A stretch of 9,978 nt of DNA from CALLPQ01 sp964421675. Its GTDB lineage: Bacteria > Pseudomonadota > Alphaproteobacteria > Caulobacterales > Parvularculaceae. Positions within the stretch are counted from its first letter, which is position 1. The number at the start of each line of letters is the position of its first letter. Shown here piece after piece: positions 1 to 6,969 of this stretch. The notes under the pieces were generated by a model, which worked only from the letters and a program-made list of their open reading frames with translations, was not told where the DNA came from and did no database searches. Made by a program: the position numbers and the translations under genes. The stretch spans positions 1-9,978 of the forward strand of contig CAYQXV010000063.1 of assembly GCA_964421675.1 (NCBI GenBank), written 5' to 3'.

Positions 1-120
1 CCTTATATTTGTTTATCCTATGTGCCGCACGATGGAAAGGTATTTATCTTTACTGCAGCGCAACATAGCTCCAGCAATCATTGGATTAACTATGGTGCAC
101 TGCGGCAAAAACCGCTTTCC

Positions 121-168
121 TATAATTATAAATTTTTTACTTGCAAAAATCAGAAAGGCAAATATTCT
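121..168 (+). promoter_or_regulatory. possible promoter region upstream of the 66-aa small gene
   Basis: The leader at 1-200 is AT-rich compared with the rest of the window and holds no convincing gene. A perfect -10 hexamer TATAAT lies at 121-126, but no good -35 sits 16-18 bp upstream of it. A second candidate pairs TTGCAA (141-146) with TATTCT (163-168) over a 16-bp spacer, about 33 bp before the ATG at 201. Either could drive the small gene. This is motif reading only; the consensus used is the sigma-70 type and alphaproteobacterial promoters often deviate from it. Confidence 0.3.
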
Positions 169-200
169 TTACCCTATCGAAGCGAACTGATGGGTGTGAA

Positions 201-401
201 ATGAACGAATATTGCACTAATGACGGCGCAAGTCGCCTAGCCAGCAAGATCGAAGATTACTGGCGTAAACAAGGTTTTGACGTAACGATCGAGACGCAAA
301 AAGAAGGTTTCGTCTCAACCATGCGCTCTGCTCGAACAGATGTGCGCTCGGATATGGTCAATGGAATGCCGCGCCGGATTGTCGACCAGGCATCCGTTTA
401 G
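201..401 (+). CDS. small conserved-looking hypothetical protein, 66 aa
   Basis: Encodes a 66-residue soluble protein with no signal peptide or membrane segment. The frame is open from 141, but I choose the ATG at 201: the residues before it look non-coding, and the following sequence has an ordered feel (S-K-I-E-D-Y-W-R-K-Q-G-F-D-V near residues 15-28, R-S-D-M-V-N-G-M-P-R-R near residues 49-59). A tryptophan and glycine in the first half followed by an RSDMVNG(L/M)P segment resembles short uncharacterised alphaproteobacterial proteins I have seen, but I cannot name a family or function. Predicted topology is a helix-turn start followed by beta-rich sequence. There is no strong Shine-Dalgarno. 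It stands alone, converging on gph, with a weak hairpin terminator after it. Confidence 0.65.
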   Translation: MNEYCTNDGASRLASKIEDYWRKQGFDVTIETQKEGFVSTMRSARTDVRSDMVNGMPRRIVDQASV

Positions 402-413
402 CACGAGGTACCA

Positions 414-437
414 GCAGCTGAAGGGCTGCCAGTTTTT
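414..437 (+). terminator. weak intrinsic terminator after the small gene
   Basis: GCAGC (414-418) and GCTGC (425-429) can pair as a 5-bp GC-rich stem with a 6-nt loop, followed three bases later by TTTTT (433-437). It begins 12 bp after the stop codon of the 66-aa gene and just before the convergent gph stop. There is no matching T-run on the other strand, so it would serve only the + strand gene. The stem is short, so confidence is moderate. Confidence 0.4.
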
Positions 438-439
438 AC

Positions 440-1138
440 CTAAGTCAGGCCTAGCGCGGCGCGAAATAGCGCAATTGCCTGTTGATAGTCATCAAAGGTC
501 GCATGAACATCTCCACGTTCAGTAATGGGCCCATACCCAAATGACGCGATCAAACAAGGCATGTTGAGGGCTTTTGCTGCCCGGATGTCGGTATCGCTAT
601 CACCGATAAAAATGCTTTTGTAGGCGCCATTAGAATTGGCAGACGAATCAATGCCGCAGCCCTTTAGGGCAAGTTGCACCGGTTTGGGGTCGGGCTTTGC
701 GACACCGGCACTATCGCCGCCAATAATCACATCGAACCAGTGCGCAAGACCAATCTGTTCCAGGAGCGGGAGCGCAAGCGCCTCGCTTTTATTGGTACAA
801 ACCGCAAACCGCACGCCGTCCTCGCGCAATGCGCCTAAAAGCTCCTCAACGCCTGGAAACACTTTAGAATGCACGGCAATATTGTCGCGGTAAAAGGGCA
901 GAAACTGTTCCAGCATCGCCTCAACCAAATCGTCCTCTGGTTCGCGGCCGGTCGCATGCTGATGGCCTGCGTGCAACATCGCTTTGGCACCAAAACCGAC
1001 AAGATGGCGAACCTTTGCCGTCGGCACTTCTGGCAAATCCAGCGTTGACAGGGCATGGTTCATCGCGCCTGCCAGATCACCGGCGGTATCGACCAAAGTT
1101 CCGTCCAGATCAAAAATAACGGCACGGGGCTGGTTCAT
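440..1138 (-). CDS. gph: phosphoglycolate phosphatase (HAD superfamily)
   Basis: A 232-residue HAD-superfamily phosphatase of the Gph type. It would hydrolyse 2-phosphoglycolate to glycolate in the cytoplasm, removing a product of DNA repair or of RuBisCO oxygenation. Motif I is F-D-L-D-G-T (residues 9-14; D10 nucleophile, D12 acid/base), motif II C-T-N-K (114-117), motif III K149 in A-K-P-D-P-K-P, and motif IV G-D-S-D-T-D (179-184) for magnesium. The alpha-helical cap lies between about residues 18 and 85. The frame stays open far upstream into glmU, but the ATG at 1138 puts motif I at the usual distance from the N-terminus. An in-frame ATG at 1204 would add 22 residues and is less likely. 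No clear Shine-Dalgarno precedes either start. It is divergent from glmU across 147 bp. Other HAD phosphatases with similar motifs act on different phosphate esters, so substrate is assigned by overall similarity. Confidence 0.88.
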   Translation of the reverse strand: MNQPRAVIFDLDGTLVDTAGDLAGAMNHALSTLDLPEVPTAKVRHLVGFGAKAMLHAGHQHATGREPEDDLVEAMLEQFLPFYRDNIAVHSKVFPGVEELLGALREDGVRFAVCTNKSEALALPLLEQIGLAHWFDVIIGGDSAGVAKPDPKPVQLALKGCGIDSSANSNGAYKSIFIGDSDTDIRAAKALNMPCLIASFGYGPITERGDVHATFDDYQQAIALFRAALGLT

Positions 1139-1285
1139 TACGCGAGGATTCGCTTTGGGTTTCGTGAACTGTTGGAAAAATCTGGAAATCGCATCTGTGG
1201 ACATAAGAGCCGGCTTTTGAAACAAGGGACCAAACGGCCATCTGGGCCATTCAAGATTGTTAGGCACGATGATAAGGCTTGAACT

Positions 1286-2686
1286 ATGAACACAGGTCCT
1301 ACGCACGGCGCAAGCGCCTCCGGAAAGAATTCGTCCAGCCCGCTCAACCCGGCGAGCGATCTGGCGGTGATTATTCTCGCCGCCGGTCATGGCACGCGGA
1401 TGAAATCCGCCCTGCCAAAAGTGTTGCACCCGGTCGCCGGTCTGCCAATGCTGGGCCATGTGCTGGGCCTGGCAACCTCCTTGTCGCCCGCTCGGTTGGG
1501 AGTGGTGATTGGCGATCACGCGCCCCAGGTTGGCGAGGCCGCAACGAGCTATGTGGCGGACGCAAAAGTATTTGTGCAGGCACCGCCAAAGGGAACGGGC
1601 GATGCCGTCACTCAGGCGATGAGTATTCTTGACGGATTTCAAGGCACCGTCCTCGTTTTATACGCCGACACGCCTTTGTTGCATGCCGATACGGTTCGCC
1701 AGCTCATCTTGAAATCCAATGCAGGGTTTGCGGTCAGCGTTCTGGGCTTTCATCCTGAGAACACCGACCACGCCTATGGCCGGTTAATTCTCGACCAAGA
1801 CAGCAATCTCAACCGAATTGTTGAGCATCGCGATGCCACGACAGAAGAGCGCAATGTCAATTTTTGCAATTCTGGGGTCATGGCGATCAATAGTGAATTC
1901 CTCAAAACCGCCCTGCCCCAAATCACCAATGATAATGCCAAGGGCGAATATTACCTGACAGATCTCGTTGAGCTGGCCATCAAGGCGGGGCAAAAATGCA
2001 GCGCCGTTGCCGCCGATGAAGATCAAGTCATGGGCGTTGATTCAAGGCGCGGGCTCGCCATTGCGGAAGCCATTTGGCAAACCCGCAGGCGCGGATTGGC
2101 GATGGATGAAGGCGCAACATTACTTGATCCGTCCACAGTCTATTTTAGCCATGATACGCAAATTGGTAAGGACGTAACCATTGGCCAGCATGTCGTCTTT
2201 TCTCCTGGTGTTCGTGTTGCTGATAATGTTGAAGTCAAAGCCCATAGCCATCTTGAAGGGGCAAGCCTTGCGGCCGGGGCCAGTGTTGGGCCCTATGCAC
2301 GCCTGCGACCGGGGGCAAGGATTGGCGCTGGCGCGAAGGTTGGTAATTTTGTCGAAATCAAAAACGCAGTCCTTTCTCGCGGGGCAAAGGTTAGCCACCT
2401 GACCTATATTGGCGATGCTGACCTTGGCGAAGAGGTGAATATCGGGGCTGGCACCATTACCTGCAATTATGATGGTTTCAAAAAGCACCGAACCACGATC
2501 AAGAATGGCGCCTTTATCGGGTCAAATTCATCGCTCGTTGCCCCGGTAACCATCGGTGAAGGGGCATATGTGGGCTCTGGCTCGGTGATCACCAAAGATG
2601 TGGCGCCCGATGCTTTATCGGTAGCGCGCGGGCGGCAGGTTGCGATCCGCGATTGGGCAAAAAAGTTTCGCGATAAACAAAAATGA
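1286..2686 (+). CDS. glmU: bifunctional GlmU: UDP-GlcNAc pyrophosphorylase / GlcN-1-P acetyltransferase
   Basis: A 466-residue bifunctional enzyme that acetylates glucosamine-1-phosphate with acetyl-CoA and then transfers UMP from UTP, giving UDP-GlcNAc for peptidoglycan and lipid A. The N-terminal Rossmann-like domain carries L-A-A-G-H-G-T-R-M (31-39) with K45, Q-A-P-P-K-G-T-G (98-105), Y-A-D (126-128; D128 is the metal ligand matching E. coli D105) and Y-G-R (164-166). From about residue 275 hexapeptide repeats form the left-handed beta-helix, with the acetyltransferase catalytic histidine H371 in S-H-L-T-Y (E. coli H363) and N-I-G-A-G-T (385-390) plus N-Y-D-G (394-397). The ATG at 1286 follows AAGG (1274-1277). 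It gives about 20 extra polar residues (Ser/Gly/Asn/Pro) before the catalytic fold compared with E. coli, and no later start would keep the fold intact. It is the first gene of the glmU-rpiA-unknown-gor run. Confidence 0.96.
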   Translation: MNTGPTHGASASGKNSSSPLNPASDLAVIILAAGHGTRMKSALPKVLHPVAGLPMLGHVLGLATSLSPARLGVVIGDHAPQVGEAATSYVADAKVFVQAPPKGTGDAVTQAMSILDGFQGTVLVLYADTPLLHADTVRQLILKSNAGFAVSVLGFHPENTDHAYGRLILDQDSNLNRIVEHRDATTEERNVNFCNSGVMAINSEFLKTALPQITNDNAKGEYYLTDLVELAIKAGQKCSAVAADEDQVMGVDSRRGLAIAEAIWQTRRRGLAMDEGATLLDPSTVYFSHDTQIGKDVTIGQHVVFSPGVRVADNVEVKAHSHLEGASLAAGASVGPYARLRPGARIGAGAKVGNFVEIKNAVLSRGAKVSHLTYIGDADLGEEVNIGAGTITCNYDGFKKHRTTIKNGAFIGSNSSLVAPVTIGEGAYVGSGSVITKDVAPDALSVARGRQVAIRDWAKKFRDKQK

Positions 2687-2741
2687 TTTTTCAACATAGT
2701 GCGAACCCGGTAAAAGATGATAACCAATTAAGGACCCTAAG

Positions 2742-3440
2742 ATGAGTGCCAACACAGCCAAAAGCGCAGCGGCTCAAAAAGCGCTGGACTGGATCAAACC
2801 CAACATGACGGTTGGCTTGGGAACCGGGTCCACGGCTGCCTTTTTCATCGACCATTTGGGCGCTGCGGTGCGCGAAGGCTTGCAGATTGAAGCGGTCGCC
2901 ACCTCTATTGCCTCCAAAAAACAAGCCCTCGCCAACGGCATTGAGGTGGTCGAGGCCGATGAGACGACACACATTCAAGTTGCCGTTGATGGCGCCGATG
3001 AAATTGACCGCAACATGCATCTTATCAAGGGCGGCGGCGGCGCTTTGTTGCGCGAGAAAATCATCGCCCAAGCGGCTGAAAAATTCATCGTCATTGCCGA
3101 CCAAAGCAAACATGTTACGGCCCTTGGGGCCTTCGCGCTCCCCGTTGAGATTGACCCGTTCTGCTGGGGTTTGACTGTCCAGCAAGTGCGCCAGGTCCTC
3201 AGCGCTCACGGGTTTGATGGCCAGAAAGTGCATTTGCGCGGCGATGAAAAAGGCGTCTTTCAAAGTGATGGCGGTCATTTTATTCTCGATTGCGCGCTTG
3301 ATCGTATTGAAGACCCGGCCCCGCTGGATGCCGCTTTGAGGTCCCTGCCCGGCGTCGTTGAAACAGGCTTTTTCTTAGAGATGGCCGATACCGTTCTTCT
3401 GGGACAAGCAGACGGCACCGTTGAAAAGATTAGCCGCTAG
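2742..3440 (+). CDS. rpiA: ribose-5-phosphate isomerase A
   Basis: A 232-residue cytoplasmic isomerase interconverting ribose-5-phosphate and ribulose-5-phosphate in the non-oxidative pentose phosphate pathway. Family motifs are all present: G-L-G-T-G-S-T-A (25-32, phosphate loop), V-D-G-A-D-E (82-87; D83 and D86 active-site), K-G-G-G-G-A-L-L-R-E-K (96-106; K96 and the catalytic base E105). Length is normal for RpiA (about 220-235). A good Shine-Dalgarno AAGGA (2730-2734) sits 7 bp before the ATG. It lies 55 bp after glmU with no terminator visible, so the two are probably co-transcribed. The placement beside gor may help couple pentose and NADPH metabolism, but that is inference. Confidence 0.96.
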   Translation: MSANTAKSAAAQKALDWIKPNMTVGLGTGSTAAFFIDHLGAAVREGLQIEAVATSIASKKQALANGIEVVEADETTHIQVAVDGADEIDRNMHLIKGGGGALLREKIIAQAAEKFIVIADQSKHVTALGAFALPVEIDPFCWGLTVQQVRQVLSAHGFDGQKVHLRGDEKGVFQSDGGHFILDCALDRIEDPAPLDAALRSLPGVVETGFFLEMADTVLLGQADGTVEKISR

Positions 3441-3476
3441 TACTAACAATAATAATGAAAGGCGTAAGGCTCGCTA

Positions 3477-4004
3477 ATGACACAAACACACTCAGACGCA
3501 CCGACAAAATATGAAGACCTGCAAAAGGCAATTCATACCTATGGCGCGGCGGCATTTGAAAACCTCCTGCGCTGCAAGGGACTGGGCCTTGCGATCGTTG
3601 ATAACATCCACACCTATCTTGGATGTGAGCGCAACCGGGTTGCCGTGGTGCCGCCCGAAGGTCAGTTTGATCCGCAAAAAGATTATGGCGATGAAGCGTT
3701 TAGTTTTAGCCAGCGCCCCGTCATTGTTCTTGAACCGGTCCATTTTGGAATTTCCTTAATTGTTCAAAACAGCGAAGATTCCGGCGCGCTTTGGCTGCGC
3801 ACGGTTTTATCAATTGAAGTCACCGGAGACTCTTTCGATGTCTTCGTTGCTAGCCAACCGCTTTTGCGCGTGCCATTGCAATATGATGACCATCTAACGC
3901 CGGTGTTTGAGGCCATTTATAAAGAGTTCATCAAAACCTTTGAAATGGAAGTCATGGAGTTTAATGACGCCCGGTTCAAAAATGGCATTGGTTTTCTTCC
4001 TTAG
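3477..4004 (+). CDS. hypothetical protein between rpiA and gor, 175 aa
   Basis: I do not recognise this family. The product has 175 residues, is soluble, acidic overall, and shows no signal peptide or membrane helix. Residues 11-45 look helical (with a C-K-G-L-G stretch near 33-37). The middle is beta-rich and strongly patterned: R-V-A-V-V-P-P-E-G (54-62), R-P-V-I-V-L-E-P-V-H-F-G-I-S-L-I-V-Q (80-97), L-W-L-R-T-V-L-S-I-E-V (105-115), D-S-F-D-V-F-V (118-124). A C-terminal helix follows (about 140-160). The good Shine-Dalgarno AAGG (3466-3469), 7 bp before the ATG, and clean codon use argue for a real gene. It is 36 bp after rpiA and 89 bp before gor. In rhizobia this slot usually holds a secreted DUF2059 protein, but this one lacks a signal peptide and does not resemble that family. 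Function unknown. Confidence 0.85.
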   Translation: MTQTHSDAPTKYEDLQKAIHTYGAAAFENLLRCKGLGLAIVDNIHTYLGCERNRVAVVPPEGQFDPQKDYGDEAFSFSQRPVIVLEPVHFGISLIVQNSEDSGALWLRTVLSIEVTGDSFDVFVASQPLLRVPLQYDDHLTPVFEAIYKEFIKTFEMEVMEFNDARFKNGIGFLP

Positions 4005-4093
4005 AGCCTCCCATAGATAGAGCCAGAGGCGACGGTTGAGTCCATAATTAATCCTTTGTTTTGACACCAGTCCAATTTTGAAAGAGTTTCGCG

Positions 4094-5467
4094 ATGACCT
4101 CATACGATTATGACCTTTTCACCATTGGTGCTGGCTCAGGCGGCGTGCGCGCTTCCAGAATGGCTGCAGGATTTGGCGCGCGCGTTGGCATTGCCGAGGA
4201 GCACCGCGTCGGCGGAACATGCGTTATTCGCGGCTGTGTTCCCAAAAAGCTGATGGTTTATGCCAGTGAATACGGTCATGCCTTTAATGAGGCAAAGGGA
4301 TATGGCTGGTCGAGTGAAAATGTCTCCTTTGATCTCAATACGCTAATTTCCAATAAGGATGACGAGATTGACAGACTCAACGGGATTTACATCCGTAATC
4401 TGAAAAATTCTGGCGTTGATATTTTTGAACAACGCGCCGTGTTGAAAGATGCCCATACAATCGAATTACTTGGTGAGGGCCGCACCATTACGGCGGAGCG
4501 CATCTTGATTGCCACCGGCGGGCGTCCCTGGGTGGATGATAGTGTTCCCGGTCATGAATTGGGCATAACATCTGATGAAGTCTTTCATTTGGAGAAAATG
4601 CCAAAGCAAGTGGCCATTGTGGGCGGTGGATATATCGCAATTGAGTTTGCCTGTATTTTTAAAGGGCTCGGCGCTGATGTTACACTGGTTTATCGGGGTG
4701 AGGATATTTTACGATATTTTGATCGCGATATTTCTGCGCAAGTCCATGCGGAAATGGAACGACTGGGCATTCGGATCATCACCAAGGCGGTTTTTGAGAA
4801 GATCGAAAAGGCCGGCGGCGACAGTAAAATTGTCACCCTCTCTAATGGCGAAACGCTCAATACGGAGCTTATTTTTTGGGCTGTGGGCAGAACCGCACAC
4901 ACGCACAATCTCGGCCTGGAAAAAGCGGGCGTTGAGATGCAAAAAAATGGCGCGATCATCGTCGATGAATATTCCAAAACATCGCAAGATAATATTTATG
5001 CGGTCGGCGATGTAACTGACCGTGTGAATCTAACGCCGGTGGCTATTCGAGAAGGTTCAGCGTTCGCACAGACCGTCTATAATAATACGCCCACCAAAAT
5101 GGATTATGCAGATATTCCAAAGGCTGTCTTTAGCCAACCGCCCGTTGGAACCGTCGGCCTATCGGAAGAGGAAGCGCGCGAGGCCTTTAAAAAGGTTGAT
5201 ATTTACCGCGCTGAATTTCGGCCCATGCGCAACATTATGGCCAATAATGAAGCGCGCATGTTGATGAAACTTGTTGTCGATGGGCAAAGCGACCGCGTGG
5301 TCGGGGCCCATCTTGTTGGCGAAGGCGCGCCGGAAATGATTCAGATCGTTGCCATTGCGGTGAAGGCCGGTGTTACCAAAGCCCAATTTGATGAAACATG
5401 CGCCCTGCACCCAACTGCGGCTGAAGAGCTTGTTACGATGCGCGAAAAATTTGTCCGCCAAAGCTAA
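4094..5467 (+). CDS. gor: glutathione-disulfide reductase (NADPH)
   Basis: A 457-residue flavoprotein disulfide reductase that keeps glutathione reduced with NADPH in the cytoplasm. FAD site G-A-G-S-G-G (12-17); redox-active disulfide C43/C48 in G-G-T-C-V-I-R-G-C-V-P-K-K; NADPH site G-G-G-Y-I-A-I-E (177-184). R201 and R207 are spaced like E. coli Gor R198/R204, which select NADPH over NADH. The second FAD motif is A-V-G-D-V (303-307), and the dimer-partner catalytic pair H439/E444 lies in H-P-T-A-A-E-E. A long-chain dihydrolipoamide dehydrogenase is unlikely because of the arginine pair and the S-G-G-V-R-A-S-R start typical of glutathione reductases. AAAGAG (4081-4086) precedes the ATG by 7 bp. 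It is last in the glmU-rpiA run and converges on ugd across 27 bp. Confidence 0.95.
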   Translation: MTSYDYDLFTIGAGSGGVRASRMAAGFGARVGIAEEHRVGGTCVIRGCVPKKLMVYASEYGHAFNEAKGYGWSSENVSFDLNTLISNKDDEIDRLNGIYIRNLKNSGVDIFEQRAVLKDAHTIELLGEGRTITAERILIATGGRPWVDDSVPGHELGITSDEVFHLEKMPKQVAIVGGGYIAIEFACIFKGLGADVTLVYRGEDILRYFDRDISAQVHAEMERLGIRIITKAVFEKIEKAGGDSKIVTLSNGETLNTELIFWAVGRTAHTHNLGLEKAGVEMQKNGAIIVDEYSKTSQDNIYAVGDVTDRVNLTPVAIREGSAFAQTVYNNTPTKMDYADIPKAVFSQPPVGTVGLSEEEAREAFKKVDIYRAEFRPMRNIMANNEARMLMKLVVDGQSDRVVGAHLVGEGAPEMIQIVAIAVKAGVTKAQFDETCALHPTAAEELVTMREKFVRQS

Positions 5468-5482
5468 GGCGCATCGCTTTTT
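5460..5482 (+). terminator. weak terminator candidate at the end of gor
   Basis: AAAGC (5460-5464) can pair with GCTTT (5476-5480) around an 11-nt loop that itself contains a GCG/CGC mini-stem, and the T-run continues to 5482. It overlaps the gor stop codon and fills most of the 27-bp gap between gor and the convergent ugd. The stem is weak and AT-containing, so this is only a candidate. No better terminator was seen between the two genes. Confidence 0.25.
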
Positions 5483-5494
5483 CCAAAACCATCC

Positions 5495-6808
5495 TTAGAC
5501 GGTGTTTGGCCGCCCAATTGAGGCGTAGGTAAATCCGTTCTGCGTCATGATTGACGGGCGATAAACATTGCGCAAATCAACCATCACCGGCGATTTCATC
5601 AATGATTTCGCGCGCTCCAAATCAAGCGCCCGGAACACATCCCATTCGGTGACAAGCACCACGACATCACTATCCTTCAGCGCATCATAGGGGCCATCGC
5701 AATAGGTGACATTTTCAAACAGCTCGCGCGATTCCTCCATGCCAGCAGGATCAAATGCGCGGATCGTTGCCCCGGCTTTTTGCAGAGCCGGAATAATGTC
5801 AAGCGACGGCGCATCGCGCATATCATCCGTATTCGGTTTAAATGTTAGCCCAAGGACTGCAACGGTTTTGCCATTAATATCGCCATTGCATGCATCGATA
5901 ACCCGCTGCGACATGGCTTTTTTACGCTCATCATTAATTTCAACAACGGCCTCAACAATGCGCGACGGCGCGCCCACCTGCTGGGCGGTGCGCACTAAGG
6001 CAAGCGTATCTTTAGGAAAGCATGAGCCGCCATATCCAGGGCCTGCATGAAGAAACTTAGACCCAATCCGGCCATCCAATCCAATGCCGCGCGCAACTTC
6101 CTGCACATCCGCGCCCACCTGCTCACATAGATCGGCCATCTCATTAATAAAGGTGATCTTGGTGGCCAAAAATGCATTGGCTGCATATTTGATAAGCTCT
6201 GAGGTTGAGCGATTGGTGAACACAATCGGCGTTTCATTGATAAAGAGTGGCCGGTAAAGCTCGCGCATCACATCAACAGCACGCTCATCTTCGGTACCCA
6301 CAACAACGCGGTCCGGGCGTTTAAAATCGCTGATCGCGGCCCCTTCGCGCAAAAACTCCGGATTGGATGCCACAGCAAATTCAGCATCTGGACGGGCCTT
6401 GCGAATTATCTTTGCAACCTCACTGCCTGTCCCAACAGGCACGGTTGATTTTGTCACCACCACGGTAAAGCCGTTGAGCTTCGCAGCGATCTGTTCGGCG
6501 GCAGCATACACATAAGAAAGGTCGGCAAACCCGTCGCCGCGCCGCGAGGGCGTGCCCACGGCAATAAACACCGCATCGGCATCCGGCACCGAGGCGGCCA
6601 GATCCGTTGTAAATGCGAGGCGGCCCGCCTTCACATTTTCCGCGACAAGCGCTTCCAGGCCCGGCTCATAGATCGGGATTTCACCGCGCAGCAACATCTC
6701 AATCTTGCTGGCATCAGTATCAACACAAATGACATCGTGACCAAAATCAGCAAAGCATGCGCCCGAGACGAGCCCAACATATCCGGTTCCAACCATTACA
6801 ACGCGCAT
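5495..6808 (-). CDS. ugd: UDP-glucose 6-dehydrogenase (UDP-glucose/GDP-mannose dehydrogenase family)
   Basis: A 437-residue cytoplasmic enzyme oxidising UDP-glucose twice with NAD+ to UDP-glucuronate, a precursor of acidic exopolysaccharide, capsule or LPS sugars. The N-terminal NAD site is V-G-T-G-Y-V-G (6-12) with D30 at the end of the second strand. Next come A-V-G-T-P (83-87), S-T-V-P-V-G-T (121-127) and N-P-E-F-L-R-E-G (149-156, E151 active-site). The central domain has S-E-L-I-K-Y-A-A-N (203-211, K207) and the catalytic C263 in G-Y-G-G-S-C-F-P-K-D (258-267). The C-terminal domain begins near 312 (A-V-L-G-L-T-F-K-P-N-T-D-D at 317-329, substrate-sealing loop). The ATG at 6808 has AGGA (complement of 6815-6818) 6 bp upstream. 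Length and motifs match the RkpK/TuaD-type subgroup. A related nucleotide-sugar dehydrogenase (for example acting on UDP-GlcNAc) is less likely. Confidence 0.93.
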   Translation of the reverse strand: MRVVMVGTGYVGLVSGACFADFGHDVICVDTDASKIEMLLRGEIPIYEPGLEALVAENVKAGRLAFTTDLAASVPDADAVFIAVGTPSRRGDGFADLSYVYAAAEQIAAKLNGFTVVVTKSTVPVGTGSEVAKIIRKARPDAEFAVASNPEFLREGAAISDFKRPDRVVVGTEDERAVDVMRELYRPLFINETPIVFTNRSTSELIKYAANAFLATKITFINEMADLCEQVGADVQEVARGIGLDGRIGSKFLHAGPGYGGSCFPKDTLALVRTAQQVGAPSRIVEAVVEINDERKKAMSQRVIDACNGDINGKTVAVLGLTFKPNTDDMRDAPSLDIIPALQKAGATIRAFDPAGMEESRELFENVTYCDGPYDALKDSDVVVLVTEWDVFRALDLERAKSLMKSPVMVDLRNVYRPSIMTQNGFTYASIGRPNTV

Positions 6809-6834
6809 GGCAATTCCTATTCAATTTGAAAACA

Positions 6835-6969
6835 TCATTTTCCTTGCATGGCTATAGCAAAGATCACGCCGATGAACAGCCAGAAGAGCAGGACAATTTT
6901 TCAAGAGGAAATGCGCGGGATTAAGCGCGAATAGACGGGTTTATGGGGGCGGCCCGCGCGAGGTGCCAT
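6835..6969 (-). pseudogene. interrupted small frame with a C-terminal hydrophobic segment
   Basis: One minus-strand frame reads from the ATG at 6969 through a basic stretch (A-P-R-A-G-R-P-H-K-P-V-Y-S-R-L-I-P-R) to a TGA at 6901-6903. It then continues in the same frame through a strongly hydrophobic run (I-V-L-L-F-W-L-F-I-G-V-I-F-A-I-A-M) to a TGA at 6835-6837. Basic residues followed by a single membrane-spanning segment look like a real small membrane protein, but the internal stop splits it and neither piece has a Shine-Dalgarno. The hydrophobic piece alone has no ATG, GTG or TTG at its beginning. The upstream piece also overlaps the tail of the 190-aa ORF. It may be a decayed gene, a sequence error, or chance. 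Confidence 0.2.

Noticed and set aside
22..204. 60-codon plus-strand frame in the leader
   Set aside because: AT-rich, no ribosome-binding site, residue pattern not protein-like, and it overlaps the start of the small gene.
1229..1250. GGCC-ATCTG-GGCC inverted repeat before glmU as an operator
   Set aside because: Only a 4-bp self-complementary word on each side; too common in this GC context to call.
1139..1642. Minus-strand extension of the gph frame to 400 codons
   Set aside because: It overlaps the 5' part of glmU in antisense and its residues (Cys, Arg, His, Gln-rich) do not resemble any HAD N-terminus; motif I sits correctly for a start at 1138.
4061..4066. TTGACA between the 175-aa gene and gor as a promoter -35
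   Set aside because: A -10 at 16-18 bp spacing would fall on the gor ribosome-binding site and start, and no -10-like hexamer is there.
6901..6903. TGA read as selenocysteine or recoded in the small hydrophobic frame
   Set aside because: No selenocysteine insertion hairpin is apparent just downstream and the site borders a membrane segment, not a redox motif.
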